Shown here one piece after another: positions 1-6,250 of a stretch of DNA of 6,348 nucleotides; the stretch's first letter is position 1; the number at the start of each line of letters is the position of its first letter. The stretch is taken from positions 1-6,348 of the forward strand of contig JAOZRC010000330.1 in the NCBI GenBank assembly GCA_029940345.1, given 5' to 3'. Made by a program: the position numbers and the translations under genes. Under the pieces are notes generated by a model. It was not told the DNA's origin and did no database searches. It saw only the letters and a program-made list of their open reading frames with translations. The DNA comes from Desulfobacterales bacterium (lineage in GTDB: Bacteria; Desulfobacterota; Desulfobacteria; Desulfobacterales; JAUCGF01).

Positions 1-59
1 GGCATCCTTCATTTTAGCCAAAAAGTAGTTTACACTTTTGAAGGAGTGAGGCTTTGATA

Positions 60-130
60 AACCACTAATGAACACGAATAAACACGGATGTTTGAATTTT
101 ATTAGCGTTCATTCGCGTTTATTCGTGGTT
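60..130 (-). repeat. Hairpin repeat built from 10-nt units, downstream of the gene block
   Basis: Two 26-nt arms, 60-85 and 105-130, are inverted copies with 5 mismatches, separated by a 19-nt loop (86-104). Each arm contains two direct 10-nt units. The left pair is AATGAACACG (67-76) and AATAAACACG (77-86); the right pair, 107-126, is the complementary form. Read as minus-strand RNA, which is the direction of the genes, three of the five mismatches become G-U pairs, leaving two true mismatches. Read as plus-strand RNA, most remain mismatches. This suggests a structure that matters in RNA running out of the methyltransferase gene. From memory, hairpins made of such GAATRAACAC units recur between genes in many environmental bacteria; I cannot name the family. 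There is no U-tract, so it is not a standard terminator. Confidence 0.75.
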
Positions 131-164
131 CACATTTCTTTATGACTACCTAATTGTTAACTGG

Positions 165-204
165 CAGATGTAGGATACCAAAATTTAAGTAATCCTATGA
201 TCTG
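165..204 (-). other. Stem-loop directly after the last stop codon
   Basis: The arms CAGAT-G-TAGGAT (165-176) and ATCCTA-TG-ATCTG (192-204) can pair in 11 positions around a small asymmetric bulge. The loop is 15 nt and AT-rich (177-191). The structure starts 2 nt beyond the methyltransferase stop codon at 207-209. In the minus-strand transcript it is not followed by a run of U, so a classical intrinsic terminator is unlikely. It could protect the 3' end of the mRNA or be a degenerate terminator. Only the pairing is seen; the role is inference. Confidence 0.35.
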
Positions 205-206
205 TA

Positions 207-935
207 TTATTTTTTTCTCCCAAATGCAAAAATAGACGCTCTTAAACAACGCAGTGCAAACTTTTGATGCAAAACACCAAGCATATAAACGATTTTTGAA
301 AATGACAGGTAAGATGGTTCGGCTTCGTATCCATAGACGATTTGGTCATAACCATATTTATTTAGCATAGATCGTATCTTCCAAATGGTATTGCACCTGT
401 AGTAGGTGGGAAACACATCATCTTCTTTTCTTTCATTCTGCACAATTTGTGTAATCTTTGAATGATGCCTGTTTGGAATTAGCTTTGAAAATAGCGCAAT
501 GTAGCTAAAGGAATTCGGAGTTCTGATACAGATATACCCTCCTGTTTTCAAAACTCTGCTGGCCTCAGTAAAAAATATATCCGTTTTTTCTATGTGTTCT
601 AGAACGTTATCACAGAGAATTAAATCGATTGAATTCGTATCAATGGTCCATTTGTCATCATTAATCAGAATAAATTGATCAATAAACGGATTGCTTTGAG
701 CTTTTTTATCAACATCAATTCCTATTATTTTATTCGCTTTACCCTTTAACATTCGAAGATTTCTTCTTACCGGCGTTTGGTTTTCATTATAATATCCTCG
801 TCCACAGCCAACATCAAGAACAACAAATGATCTATCAATCAATGCATTGACGCGAGTATAGAAGGTAATCGTCCCATCAATATCGGTAAAACCGCCAAAT
901 TTGCTTTCCGGATAAAATATATTTCTATATGGCAT
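207..935 (-). CDS. Class I SAM-dependent methyltransferase, polysaccharide-locus type
   Basis: This is a 242-residue soluble enzyme with a Rossmann-type methyltransferase core, predicted to move a methyl group from S-adenosylmethionine to an unknown acceptor. Motif I is VLDVGCGRG at residues 39-47 (glycine-rich SAM loop). The acidic residue at the end of strand 2 is D74 in IIGIDVD. The IDLILCDNVLEHI segment (103-115) is the motif II region typical of Methyltransf_11-type proteins. EASRVLKTGGYICIRTPN (124-141) is the usual post-II/III segment. The N-terminal FGGFTDIDGTITFY stretch before the core resembles a group often found in sugar-polymer loci (from memory). The ATG lies 8 nt after the upstream transferase stop, with no clear Shine-Dalgarno, so translation probably depends on the upstream gene. 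It is the last gene of the block. The substrate may be a glycan hydroxyl or carboxyl, or a terminal chain-capping group; the sequence does not decide. The gene looks more AT-rich than its neighbours. Confidence 0.88.
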   Translation of the reverse strand: MPYRNIFYPESKFGGFTDIDGTITFYTRVNALIDRSFVVLDVGCGRGYYNENQTPVRRNLRMLKGKANKIIGIDVDKKAQSNPFIDQFILINDDKWTIDTNSIDLILCDNVLEHIEKTDIFFTEASRVLKTGGYICIRTPNSFSYIALFSKLIPNRHHSKITQIVQNERKEDDVFPTYYRCNTIWKIRSMLNKYGYDQIVYGYEAEPSYLSFSKIVYMLGVLHQKFALRCLRASIFAFGRKK

Positions 936-943
936 GATAATTA

Positions 944-2119
944 TTAAATGATAGACGAATTTGGATTACATTTTCTAAGTGCTTGAAGCGTTCCCCAAAC
1001 CGCCTTTTTAATTGAATACTGCTCCACAACCCTATTTTTTGCATTTGCACCCATCTCACGGTGTTTTTTGCCCAGAGCGGTAATAAGCATTTTATCAGCT
1101 AAGGTGTTAATATCACCGAAAGGAAAAATGAAGCCGGTTACACCCTCTTCAATAAGATCCGGTCCGCAACCGACCCGATTGCTTACGATAGCTGGCAAAC
1201 CGCAACCCATGGCTTCGTTGACAACCAGTCCCCAGGTTTCACCAAAATCGGAAGGCAGCACCAGACAATCTCCGGCAACATACGCCCGGACAACTTCATT
1301 CTGGTTAAGAAAACCGGCAAAAGTTACGGGCAGTTGATATTTTTCTACAAATGTACGGGCAGGCTTCATCAACTTGCCAGTCCCTATAACAAGCAAGTGA
1401 ATAGGAACATCTCTTTTTATTGCTAATTTCAGCGCCCATAGTAAATCCATTAGCCGCTTTTTGGGTGTCAGTTTACCGACGAAGAGAAAACAGAATCGTT
1501 CTGGTGGTATGGAAAATTCGGATCGAATTTGATTTCGTTGCTTAATAATCACTTGAAATTGTGACAAAAAGCGTTGATTATCTACACAATATTTACATGG
1601 AAAAATTGATTTTTCCAGAATCCCATATTGAAGATAAAATGTCTGGTTGGCACGGCCTATGGCTAAAAATGCTTTAAAACGATGAAGTAATAAACGGTGG
1701 ACGCATCGGACAAACCAAGCTCGTTTGCGCATAGCATTAGATTCGCAACGAATGATTTGGGGGATATTTTTCCACAGGCAGAAGAGTATAGCTTGCCAAA
1801 GGATTGGCTCCTGCCATCCGGTAATAATTGCCACATCCGCTTTAACACGATTGAGATTACGGCTAATTTCCAGCATGTTTTTTAAAATTGTTTTGCGTTT
1901 GCAATTATATATACAATTGGAAAGCACTCTCCATTTATATCCATCCAGCAGTGGAATATCCCATTTAAATGGTATGTCAAAATCTTGCCCCTGCTGGTGG
2001 GCATCCGGTAAATGTCCGTAATAAACCGTTAAATCAATACCCTTTTGTTGAGCAAGCAATTGAAGCCATGGGGTTATATATTGTATGGGATGAGTTATAA
2101 ATACGGCAAGTTTTATCAT
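944..2119 (-). CDS. Family 4 (GT-B) glycosyltransferase
   Basis: This 391-residue protein is a probable retaining GT4 enzyme that moves a sugar from a nucleotide-sugar donor onto a growing glycan at the cytoplasmic face of the inner membrane. The N-terminal domain opens with FITHPIQYITPW (7-18), an opening common to one GT4 subgroup of surface-polysaccharide loci. The C-terminal GT-B domain starts near FLFVGKLTPKKR (211-222), where K216 and K221 are candidate phosphate contacts. It contains the E-x7-E motif, E294 to E302 in FGETWGLVVNEAMGCGLP, followed by GPDLI (319-323), both standard for donor binding in the family. Length is normal and no domain is missing. The start ATG follows a 65-nt gap after the fourth GT2 gene and has no visible Shine-Dalgarno. 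It is the only GT-B enzyme in the block, so it probably makes a linkage of different stereochemistry from its inverting GT2 neighbours. The sugar cannot be assigned. Confidence 0.93.
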   Translation of the reverse strand: MIKLAVFITHPIQYITPWLQLLAQQKGIDLTVYYGHLPDAHQQGQDFDIPFKWDIPLLDGYKWRVLSNCIYNCKRKTILKNMLEISRNLNRVKADVAIITGWQEPILWQAILFCLWKNIPQIIRCESNAMRKRAWFVRCVHRLLLHRFKAFLAIGRANQTFYLQYGILEKSIFPCKYCVDNQRFLSQFQVIIKQRNQIRSEFSIPPERFCFLFVGKLTPKKRLMDLLWALKLAIKRDVPIHLLVIGTGKLMKPARTFVEKYQLPVTFAGFLNQNEVVRAYVAGDCLVLPSDFGETWGLVVNEAMGCGLPAIVSNRVGCGPDLIEEGVTGFIFPFGDINTLADKMLITALGKKHREMGANAKNRVVEQYSIKKAVWGTLQALRKCNPNSSII

Positions 2120-2140
2120 TACGGCACTACAAAATGTGTG

Positions 2141-2176
2141 TTTTTATCGGAAAAGGTTCTTCGTACCTGATAAAAA
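2141..2176 (-). other. Weak stem-loop in the gap between the fourth GT2 gene and the GT4 gene
   Basis: TTTTTATC (2141-2148) is the exact inverse of GATAAAAA (2169-2176). Inside it, AGGT (2154-2157) pairs with ACCT (2165-2168) around a 7-nt loop, leaving a 5-nt bulge on one side. The outer stem is AT-rich. In the minus-strand RNA the U-rich arm comes first, so it does not have the form of an intrinsic terminator. It lies 21 nt before the GT4 start codon and could tune expression or be a processing site. It may also be chance pairing in AT-rich DNA. Confidence 0.25.
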
Positions 2177-2184
2177 AACGGAGT

Positions 2185-3120
2185 TCAGGCATTTCCTTTT
2201 TCCTTCCCTTTTAAGGGGGCAATATATTTAGGGCCATTTGCTTTAAGAAAAAGCGCCAATAAAAAACCTCTCAATTCGGCAATCATTGTTATCGGTATCC
2301 ACCACGGGTGTTTCAAATGAAATCGACTTTTAATTGCATATAACGGATGAAAAATAATCTTCCATATACGATGATGCTTGCATTCAGACCGAAGCAGATA
2401 ATAATAAGCGCCGACTGAATGACCGGGGCTTAGGGTGGTCAGGTGTTTCCCGTAGGTTCGGGTGCCGCCGGCATCCGTTTTCAAATGCCTGATGCTCGCA
2501 GCGGGTTCGAAAATTATCTTTTCTCCGGCCGCCATAGCGCGATCACAAAACTCCGCTTCAAAACGATACGCCACCTTAACAAAATTTTCATCAAAACCAC
2601 CCAACGCAACAGCCCATTCACGTTTAACTGAAAAATTACAACCAATCACTTCAGTAACGAATTGACGCCGATTCGATGAAAAATGAAAGGGAGTTTTGAA
2701 ATTGTCAAGCAATAGTTTCTCACCTGGCTGCAAAACCTGACCGGCAACGATATTTTGCTTTTCATCCAGATGTACTCTCAAGTGTGCGCCAATAAGATTC
2801 TTGCTCGGAATGATATCATCATCAAGAAACAATACAATTAAATGACGCGCCAACTGCAAGCCAGTGTTCATTGCATGAGGGATTGAAGGATAGGGTAAAC
2901 AAATCCACCGAATTTTATTTTCTCTTTCAAATAATGCCAGTTTTTGTTCCGTCAGGGAGTGATGTTTTTTGGTCTGATCAATTATCAAAATTTCAGCAGG
3001 TGCCAGTTGTAATGATAAAAGTGAATCAATGGTGTTCAGTAGAACGTTTTCGCGGTTATATGTCGGGATAATCACAGAGACCGCTCTTGATTCGCGCAAT
3101 TTAGTATTAAATTTTGGCAT
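2185..3120 (-). CDS. Family 2 glycosyltransferase, IDQT/DDD subgroup with C-terminal hydrophobic region
   Basis: This is a 311-residue GT-A fold enzyme, the fourth transferase in transcription order. The nucleotide-binding start is VSVIIPTYNR (14-23). The second strand ends in LIIDQT (45-50) in place of the usual VDDGS, a variant I recall from a distinct GT2 subgroup. The metal-binding DXD is D100-D101-D102 in VLFLDDDII. GCNFSVKRE (160-168) and GGFDENF (174-180) mark the acceptor side. The ED position usually carrying the catalytic base reads AYRFEAEF (184-191), with Glu in place of Asp. HLKTDAGGTR (212-221) is also subgroup-like. PWWIPITMIAELRGFLLALFL near residues 275-295 is hydrophobic and could attach the enzyme to the membrane. 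I chose the ATG at 3120. A longer in-frame TTG start at 3162 has a well-placed AAGG (3171-3174), but would add 14 residues unlike the family. The gap to the preceding gene is 75 nt. Confidence 0.9.
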   Translation of the reverse strand: MPKFNTKLRESRAVSVIIPTYNRENVLLNTIDSLLSLQLAPAEILIIDQTKKHHSLTEQKLALFERENKIRWICLPYPSIPHAMNTGLQLARHLIVLFLDDDIIPSKNLIGAHLRVHLDEKQNIVAGQVLQPGEKLLLDNFKTPFHFSSNRRQFVTEVIGCNFSVKREWAVALGGFDENFVKVAYRFEAEFCDRAMAAGEKIIFEPAASIRHLKTDAGGTRTYGKHLTTLSPGHSVGAYYYLLRSECKHHRIWKIIFHPLYAIKSRFHLKHPWWIPITMIAELRGFLLALFLKANGPKYIAPLKGKEKGNA

Positions 3121-3170
3121 CTTGCAGTAGAGGGAAATAAAGTTTAGCCTGTTTTTAGACAATTACACAA

Positions 3171-3174
3171 CCTT
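3171..3174 (-). promoter_or_regulatory. Possible ribosome binding site for an alternative TTG start
   Basis: The minus strand reads TAAGG here, matching part of the anti-Shine-Dalgarno complement. It lies 8 nt before an in-frame TTG at 3162-3160. If used, the fourth GT2 protein would be 325 residues with an extra MSKNRLNFISLYCK stretch. The ATG at 3120 lacks such a site but sits at the usual distance from the GT2 core, so I prefer it and leave this as an open alternative. Confidence 0.3.
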
Positions 3175-3195
3175 ACAGTCTGACAAACGGTATTT

Positions 3196-4125
3196 TTAGC
3201 CGGTCAGCATCTGTATCGTTGATTTCAAGTGTGATAGGCAGTTTAAAAATGCCCTTATAAAATATTTATTCGCCTTGGCGTTATTTTTTTGCTGTAAACA
3301 TCTTCCGATGAAATAAAGCGCCCTGGCATGATCAAGATGACTCCGTTGTCGTATACAAGATGGTCGAATCCTGCTGGCTTGTTCTATAATCGTTGACTCA
3401 TCTCGGCCACTGCGCCGTCGTTGCGCACATTCTATTATCAATCGCGTTAGTTTAATTTGTTCTTGTCTATAGAGCCCACTTATTGATTTGGCAGTTATAG
3501 ATGCGTTATAAAGGAACTCAGGAATTATAATATGCTTTCCTTTTTCCGCCAATCTTACCCATAAGTCAAGGTCTTGGGCAAAATAAAATGCTGATCGATA
3601 CCCTCCGACTTTCTCGTACAACTTTTTTGGAAACATGGTGCAACCGTGATGGGAAGGTCCCTTTATAATATTTAATTGAAGCGATAATAAACAATCAGTC
3701 GCTTCTTGCGGATTTGGCATAATGCTGTAGAGACAATCATTTTCAAGACTGAAAAATCGTGTGCCACATGACACCAGGCATGTACCCGGTTTTTGTTTTA
3801 TATGCTTAAGCTGTTTTTTGAGTCTTACTTTTTCAGACACATCGCCTGCATCATGGCGCGCAATATATTCACCTTGCGCCAGAGCGCAACCTATTATCAA
3901 TGCCTGTGTCAATCCAGCGTGTTTTTGGTTGAAAAGTTTTATCCGTTTATCCGCATTTTTATATTCTTTAAGTATTTTAAAGGAATCATCTATCGAGCCA
4001 TCATCAATTACAATCAATTCAAAATTAACTTCTTCCTGTTCAAGGATGCTGTCCAAACTTCTAGATAAATAACCAGAATCATTATAGACACACATGACGA
4101 CTGAAATATCGGGTAAGGAACTCAT
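3196..4125 (-). CDS. Family 2 glycosyltransferase with DAGD variant motif and helical C-terminus
   Basis: This is a 309-residue GT-A transferase, third in transcription order. ISVVMCVYN (7-15) and LIVIDDGSIDDS (37-48) form the nucleotide-binding half. The place of the DXD motif is IARHDAGDVS (88-97), so the run is D92-A-G-D95 where many relatives have D-A-D-D. I recall DAGD forms in other putative GT2 proteins, so activity may be kept. GPSHHGCTMF (156-165) is the acceptor-side strand. FAQDLDLWVRL (182-192) holds the candidate catalytic base, D185 or D187. Residues from about 265 to 300 (ARALYFIGRCLQQ onward) look like a TPR-like helix pair common at the end of such enzymes. The start is the ATG at 4125-4123, which overlaps the upstream TGA as ATGA and leaves the usual few residues before the core. 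An ATG 48 nt upstream (4173) exists but would put a long atypical extension inside the neighbouring gene. The coupling implies coordinated expression with the second transferase. Confidence 0.9.
   Translation of the reverse strand: MSSLPDISVVMCVYNDSGYLSRSLDSILEQEEVNFELIVIDDGSIDDSFKILKEYKNADKRIKLFNQKHAGLTQALIIGCALAQGEYIARHDAGDVSEKVRLKKQLKHIKQKPGTCLVSCGTRFFSLENDCLYSIMPNPQEATDCLLSLQLNIIKGPSHHGCTMFPKKLYEKVGGYRSAFYFAQDLDLWVRLAEKGKHIIIPEFLYNASITAKSISGLYRQEQIKLTRLIIECAQRRRSGRDESTIIEQASRIRPSCIRQRSHLDHARALYFIGRCLQQKNNAKANKYFIRAFLNCLSHLKSTIQMLTG
4122..4125 (-). promoter_or_regulatory. ATGA stop-start overlap between second and third transferase genes
   Basis: The minus strand reads ATAAAATGAG. The ATG (4125-4123) starts the third transferase, and the TGA (4124-4122) ends the second. 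There is no good Shine-Dalgarno upstream, so ribosomes finishing the second gene probably restart here. This overlap fixes the start choice for the third gene. Confidence 0.7.
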
Positions 4126-5102
4126 TTTATGAAACGATTGAGATAACCGGCAAATTTCCCTGACAAAGACCATCCAACAATATTTGTGAGGATTTTATAC
4201 ATCCTGAAATCGAATCCGTTGCCTCGTATTGATCCTGACGCCTTTCTTGCGAGATTAAATAATTTTTCGGACTCTTTAGCGAGTCCTGCGGCACCACATA
4301 AACGGGATAGAAAAAAGAGCTGCCGTGCAAATTTTCGCATCTCCGGGATTTCACGTCCGACTCCTGCTTTTATAGCGTGATGAAAAATCAGCGAATATGC
4401 CGTGGCGCGATCCCGAAGCGCATTATTATCATCCAGCCATAGGTTACAGATGCATGGTTCCTCATGTCTTCGTACATCGGCAATATATTGATCACAATAA
4501 CAGAGTCTGATGCCATGTGCGGCAAAACGGCAATCATATTCCCAATCTTCATGTTGCCATAAATCAGACCAAGGGCCAAATTGATTTGCAACTTCACTGC
4601 GAAATAACGGTGTTAGCATCCCCCAACCACTTTCATTGAGAAACGCAGGAAACATGTAATCCATTTTTATACCCGTTTTTTTCCAAGGAGTATTGATCGG
4701 TTGCTGACCGCGTTTATAATGACGCGTTTTACCATAGGATATGCCACATTCCGGGTGACCATTCAAACTTTTAACCTGGATTTCAAACTTATGTGGCAAT
4801 AAAATATCATCACTATCCAAATATTGAATGAATTCTCCCCTAGCTTTTAATCGCCCTGCCTCCCGCGCTAAACCCGGCCCACAATTTACCAGATAGATTA
4901 CATGTATGAATTCAGGATATTGTCGGCATAATTTTTTGGCGATGGCTGGTGTGTCATCTGTTGATCCGTCATCCACGATTATAATTTCAATCGGACGGTA
5001 GGTTTGTTCCAAAACACTTTGAACCGCCTCTTGCAACAAAACAGGCCGATTGAAAACCGGGATAACAGTTGAAACAAGGCCTTTTATAAATGCATTCAAC
5101 AT
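4122..5102 (-). CDS. Family 2 glycosyltransferase with canonical DXD and ED motifs
   Basis: This 326-residue GT-A enzyme is the most canonical of the four, and a probable inverting transferase using a nucleotide-sugar donor. VSTVIPVFNRP (10-20) and IEIIIVDDGSTDDT (38-51) make the donor-binding half. The DXD is D96-S-D98 in YLDSDD, which holds the metal and diphosphate. Acceptor-side WGMLTPLFRSE (160-170) precedes WQHEDWEYDCRF (182-193), where D186 of the ED pair is the expected catalytic base. RRHE at 211-214 follows, as in many relatives. Residues from about 250 to 292 (MRKFARQLFFLSRL onward) form helices of TPR-like appearance. The ATG at 5102 lies 5 nt after the upstream stop. A GAGG Shine-Dalgarno sits within the end of the upstream gene (5114-5117). 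It overlaps the next gene by 4 nt. Domain content is complete; donor and acceptor are unknown. Confidence 0.93.
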   Translation of the reverse strand: MLNAFIKGLVSTVIPVFNRPVLLQEAVQSVLEQTYRPIEIIIVDDGSTDDTPAIAKKLCRQYPEFIHVIYLVNCGPGLAREAGRLKARGEFIQYLDSDDILLPHKFEIQVKSLNGHPECGISYGKTRHYKRGQQPINTPWKKTGIKMDYMFPAFLNESGWGMLTPLFRSEVANQFGPWSDLWQHEDWEYDCRFAAHGIRLCYCDQYIADVRRHEEPCICNLWLDDNNALRDRATAYSLIFHHAIKAGVGREIPEMRKFARQLFFLSRLCGAAGLAKESEKLFNLARKASGSIRGNGFDFRMYKILTNIVGWSLSGKFAGYLNRFIK

Positions 5103-5107
5103 TTTAT

Positions 5108-6154
5108 TTAAAACCTCAATTTTAGCCGAAAGATTCCAAAGATAAGCCTTGCTACTCGCCGTAAAGACACAAAGCTACAAACTCCTTGATAAAGTCCGAA
5201 AATAGAAATCAAAATTATACAAACCCTATTGCTTTCAATCGGATGAAAATCGGGATTCAGAAATAATATTTTATTTGAAAGAATTTTCCAATCGTTTCTG
5301 TCCATTTCGCACATTACTTTGCTGTCCTTATAGTAGTATTGTGCAAGCGCTTTTTTCCGATCCTCGTTTAGTCTGCCAGAGGAATGCAGACTGGTTTCCA
5401 CGTTTCTCAGTATTTGTTGCCGACATATAGTAGAACGAATAAAAGGGTCTCCTTTTGTCGTAACTCTTTCTCCTTCATATTGGATATATATTGAACTTAA
5501 AATATTCAATTGATGAAAGATCGCTCCTGAAAGGCAAACCGTCCATGCCCACATCCAATCATTCGCTTTGTCAACCGCTACATCCCATTTCAAATTAACA
5601 ATGGAGGAACTCTTATATAAAGCAGCAGACGTACAGGGTGCAGCACCTTTTAACATATCATCAATCCCATTATCCATACTTGGAGCGGATATATCGACTT
5701 CGTGTGAAATTGCTCTGCCACTCTTGAGATCGATTTGTCTCTCCTTCCAACCGGTAACTACAACATCAGCAGCATTCTTTTCCGCGAATTGCACTTCCTT
5801 GGTTAGCGCCCCCCGAATCAACTCGTCATCGGAATCAAGAAACTTGATATATTTGCCGGTGGCAACATCCAAGCCCATATTTCGGGAATCAGCGGAGCCA
5901 CTGTTTTCTTTAAAGAAATATAATAATTTTATATTTGAGTCAGGATAATCACTTTTTATGAGTACGTCGGAACGCCCCCCTAGTAATTCATCCATCCTGA
6001 AAAATTCGGCTAATTTTTCCTTTGTGTCATCAGTAGATCCATCATCAATTAATATAATTTCCAAATCAAGCCCGGGATGATGGCGGCAGGAATTTATCGC
6101 ACTTAAAAGCGTCCTGCTTCGGTTAAAAATAGGGATTATTATTGAAACATCCAT
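5108..6154 (-). CDS. Family 2 glycosyltransferase with an extra segment and hydrophobic C-terminus
   Basis: This is a 348-residue GT-A transferase and the first gene of the block within the window. VSIIIPIFNR (3-12) and IILIDDGSTDDT (33-44) begin the fold. Between this motif and the next strand (IKLLYFFKENSG, 75-86) there are 30 residues. The second and third transferases have 13-14 there, so about 16 residues are added here. SADSRNMGLDVATGKYIKFLDSDDE (87-111) carries the DXD at D107-S-D109. NDWMWAW (198-204) is the likely equivalent of the ED region, with D199 preceding W200. The end is hydrophobic (CIILISIFGLYQGVCSFVSL, about 312-331) and then basic (RRVARLIFGIFRLKLRF), which fits an amphipathic membrane anchor. 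The ATG at 6154 lies directly before the GT core; no Shine-Dalgarno is visible. Upstream lies repeat DNA, so this may be the first gene of a transcript, though no promoter is recognisable. The sugar is unassigned. Confidence 0.9.
   Translation of the reverse strand: MDVSIIIPIFNRSRTLLSAINSCRHHPGLDLEIILIDDGSTDDTKEKLAEFFRMDELLGGRSDVLIKSDYPDSNIKLLYFFKENSGSADSRNMGLDVATGKYIKFLDSDDELIRGALTKEVQFAEKNAADVVVTGWKERQIDLKSGRAISHEVDISAPSMDNGIDDMLKGAAPCTSAALYKSSSIVNLKWDVAVDKANDWMWAWTVCLSGAIFHQLNILSSIYIQYEGERVTTKGDPFIRSTICRQQILRNVETSLHSSGRLNEDRKKALAQYYYKDSKVMCEMDRNDWKILSNKILFLNPDFHPIESNRVCIILISIFGLYQGVCSFVSLRRVARLIFGIFRLKLRF
5114..5117 (-). promoter_or_regulatory. Shine-Dalgarno GAGG for the second transferase
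   Basis: The minus strand reads TTGAGG followed by an 11-nt AT-rich spacer and then the ATG at 5102. The site lies inside the last codons of the first transferase gene. It is the clearest ribosome binding site in the window; most other starts here have none. Confidence 0.5.
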
Positions 6155-6250
6155 AGTATTTGGTGGTAAAACAAATCGTTTTAATTTTTTTCCTGGTTCA
6201 ACCTATTGCACTTCACTAAGAGCCTGTTTGGAAAGTCGTGATCGAAGCGA

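Noticed and set aside
1..12. Possible start of another minus-strand gene (ATGAAGGATGCC)
   Set aside because: Only four codons fall inside the window and no clear ribosome binding site precedes them; this cannot be judged.
21..39. AAAAGT / ACTTTT inverted repeat as an intrinsic terminator
   Set aside because: The stem is only 6 bp and almost all A-T; the following T-run is short and part of the stem itself.
60..130. CRISPR-like repeats
   Set aside because: The 10-nt units are adjacent and inverted within one hairpin, with no spacers of regular length and no cas genes.
1068..1337. Plus-strand open frame opposite the GT4 donor-binding region
   Set aside because: It is an antisense shadow of the conserved E-x7-E region; the Pro/Ser-rich translation shows no domain.
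1697..2021. Overlapping plus-strand open frames opposite the N-terminal half of the GT4 gene
   Set aside because: They are antisense to a well-supported gene and overlap each other in different frames.
3761..4072. Two overlapping plus-strand open frames opposite the third transferase
   Set aside because: They are shadows of the GT2 core; neither has a coherent domain, and they overlap each other in different frames.
4126..4173. Upstream ATG at 4173 extending the third transferase by 16 residues
   Set aside because: The extension lies inside the preceding gene. The ATGA overlap at 4125 gives a standard GT2 N-terminus.
2185..5102. Recent tandem duplication of the GT2 genes
   Set aside because: The shared similarity is limited to family motifs. 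DXD forms differ (DSD, DAGD, DDD), as do the C-terminal regions, so any common origin is old.
5568..5948. A 126-codon plus-strand open frame inside the first transferase gene
   Set aside because: It lies fully antisense to a clear GT2 gene with DXD and donor motifs, and its translation shows no recognisable domain.
6155..6219. Promoter for the gene block
   Set aside because: The minus strand is AT-rich and has a TTGAAC that could serve as a -35 box, but no -10 box at proper spacing stands out.
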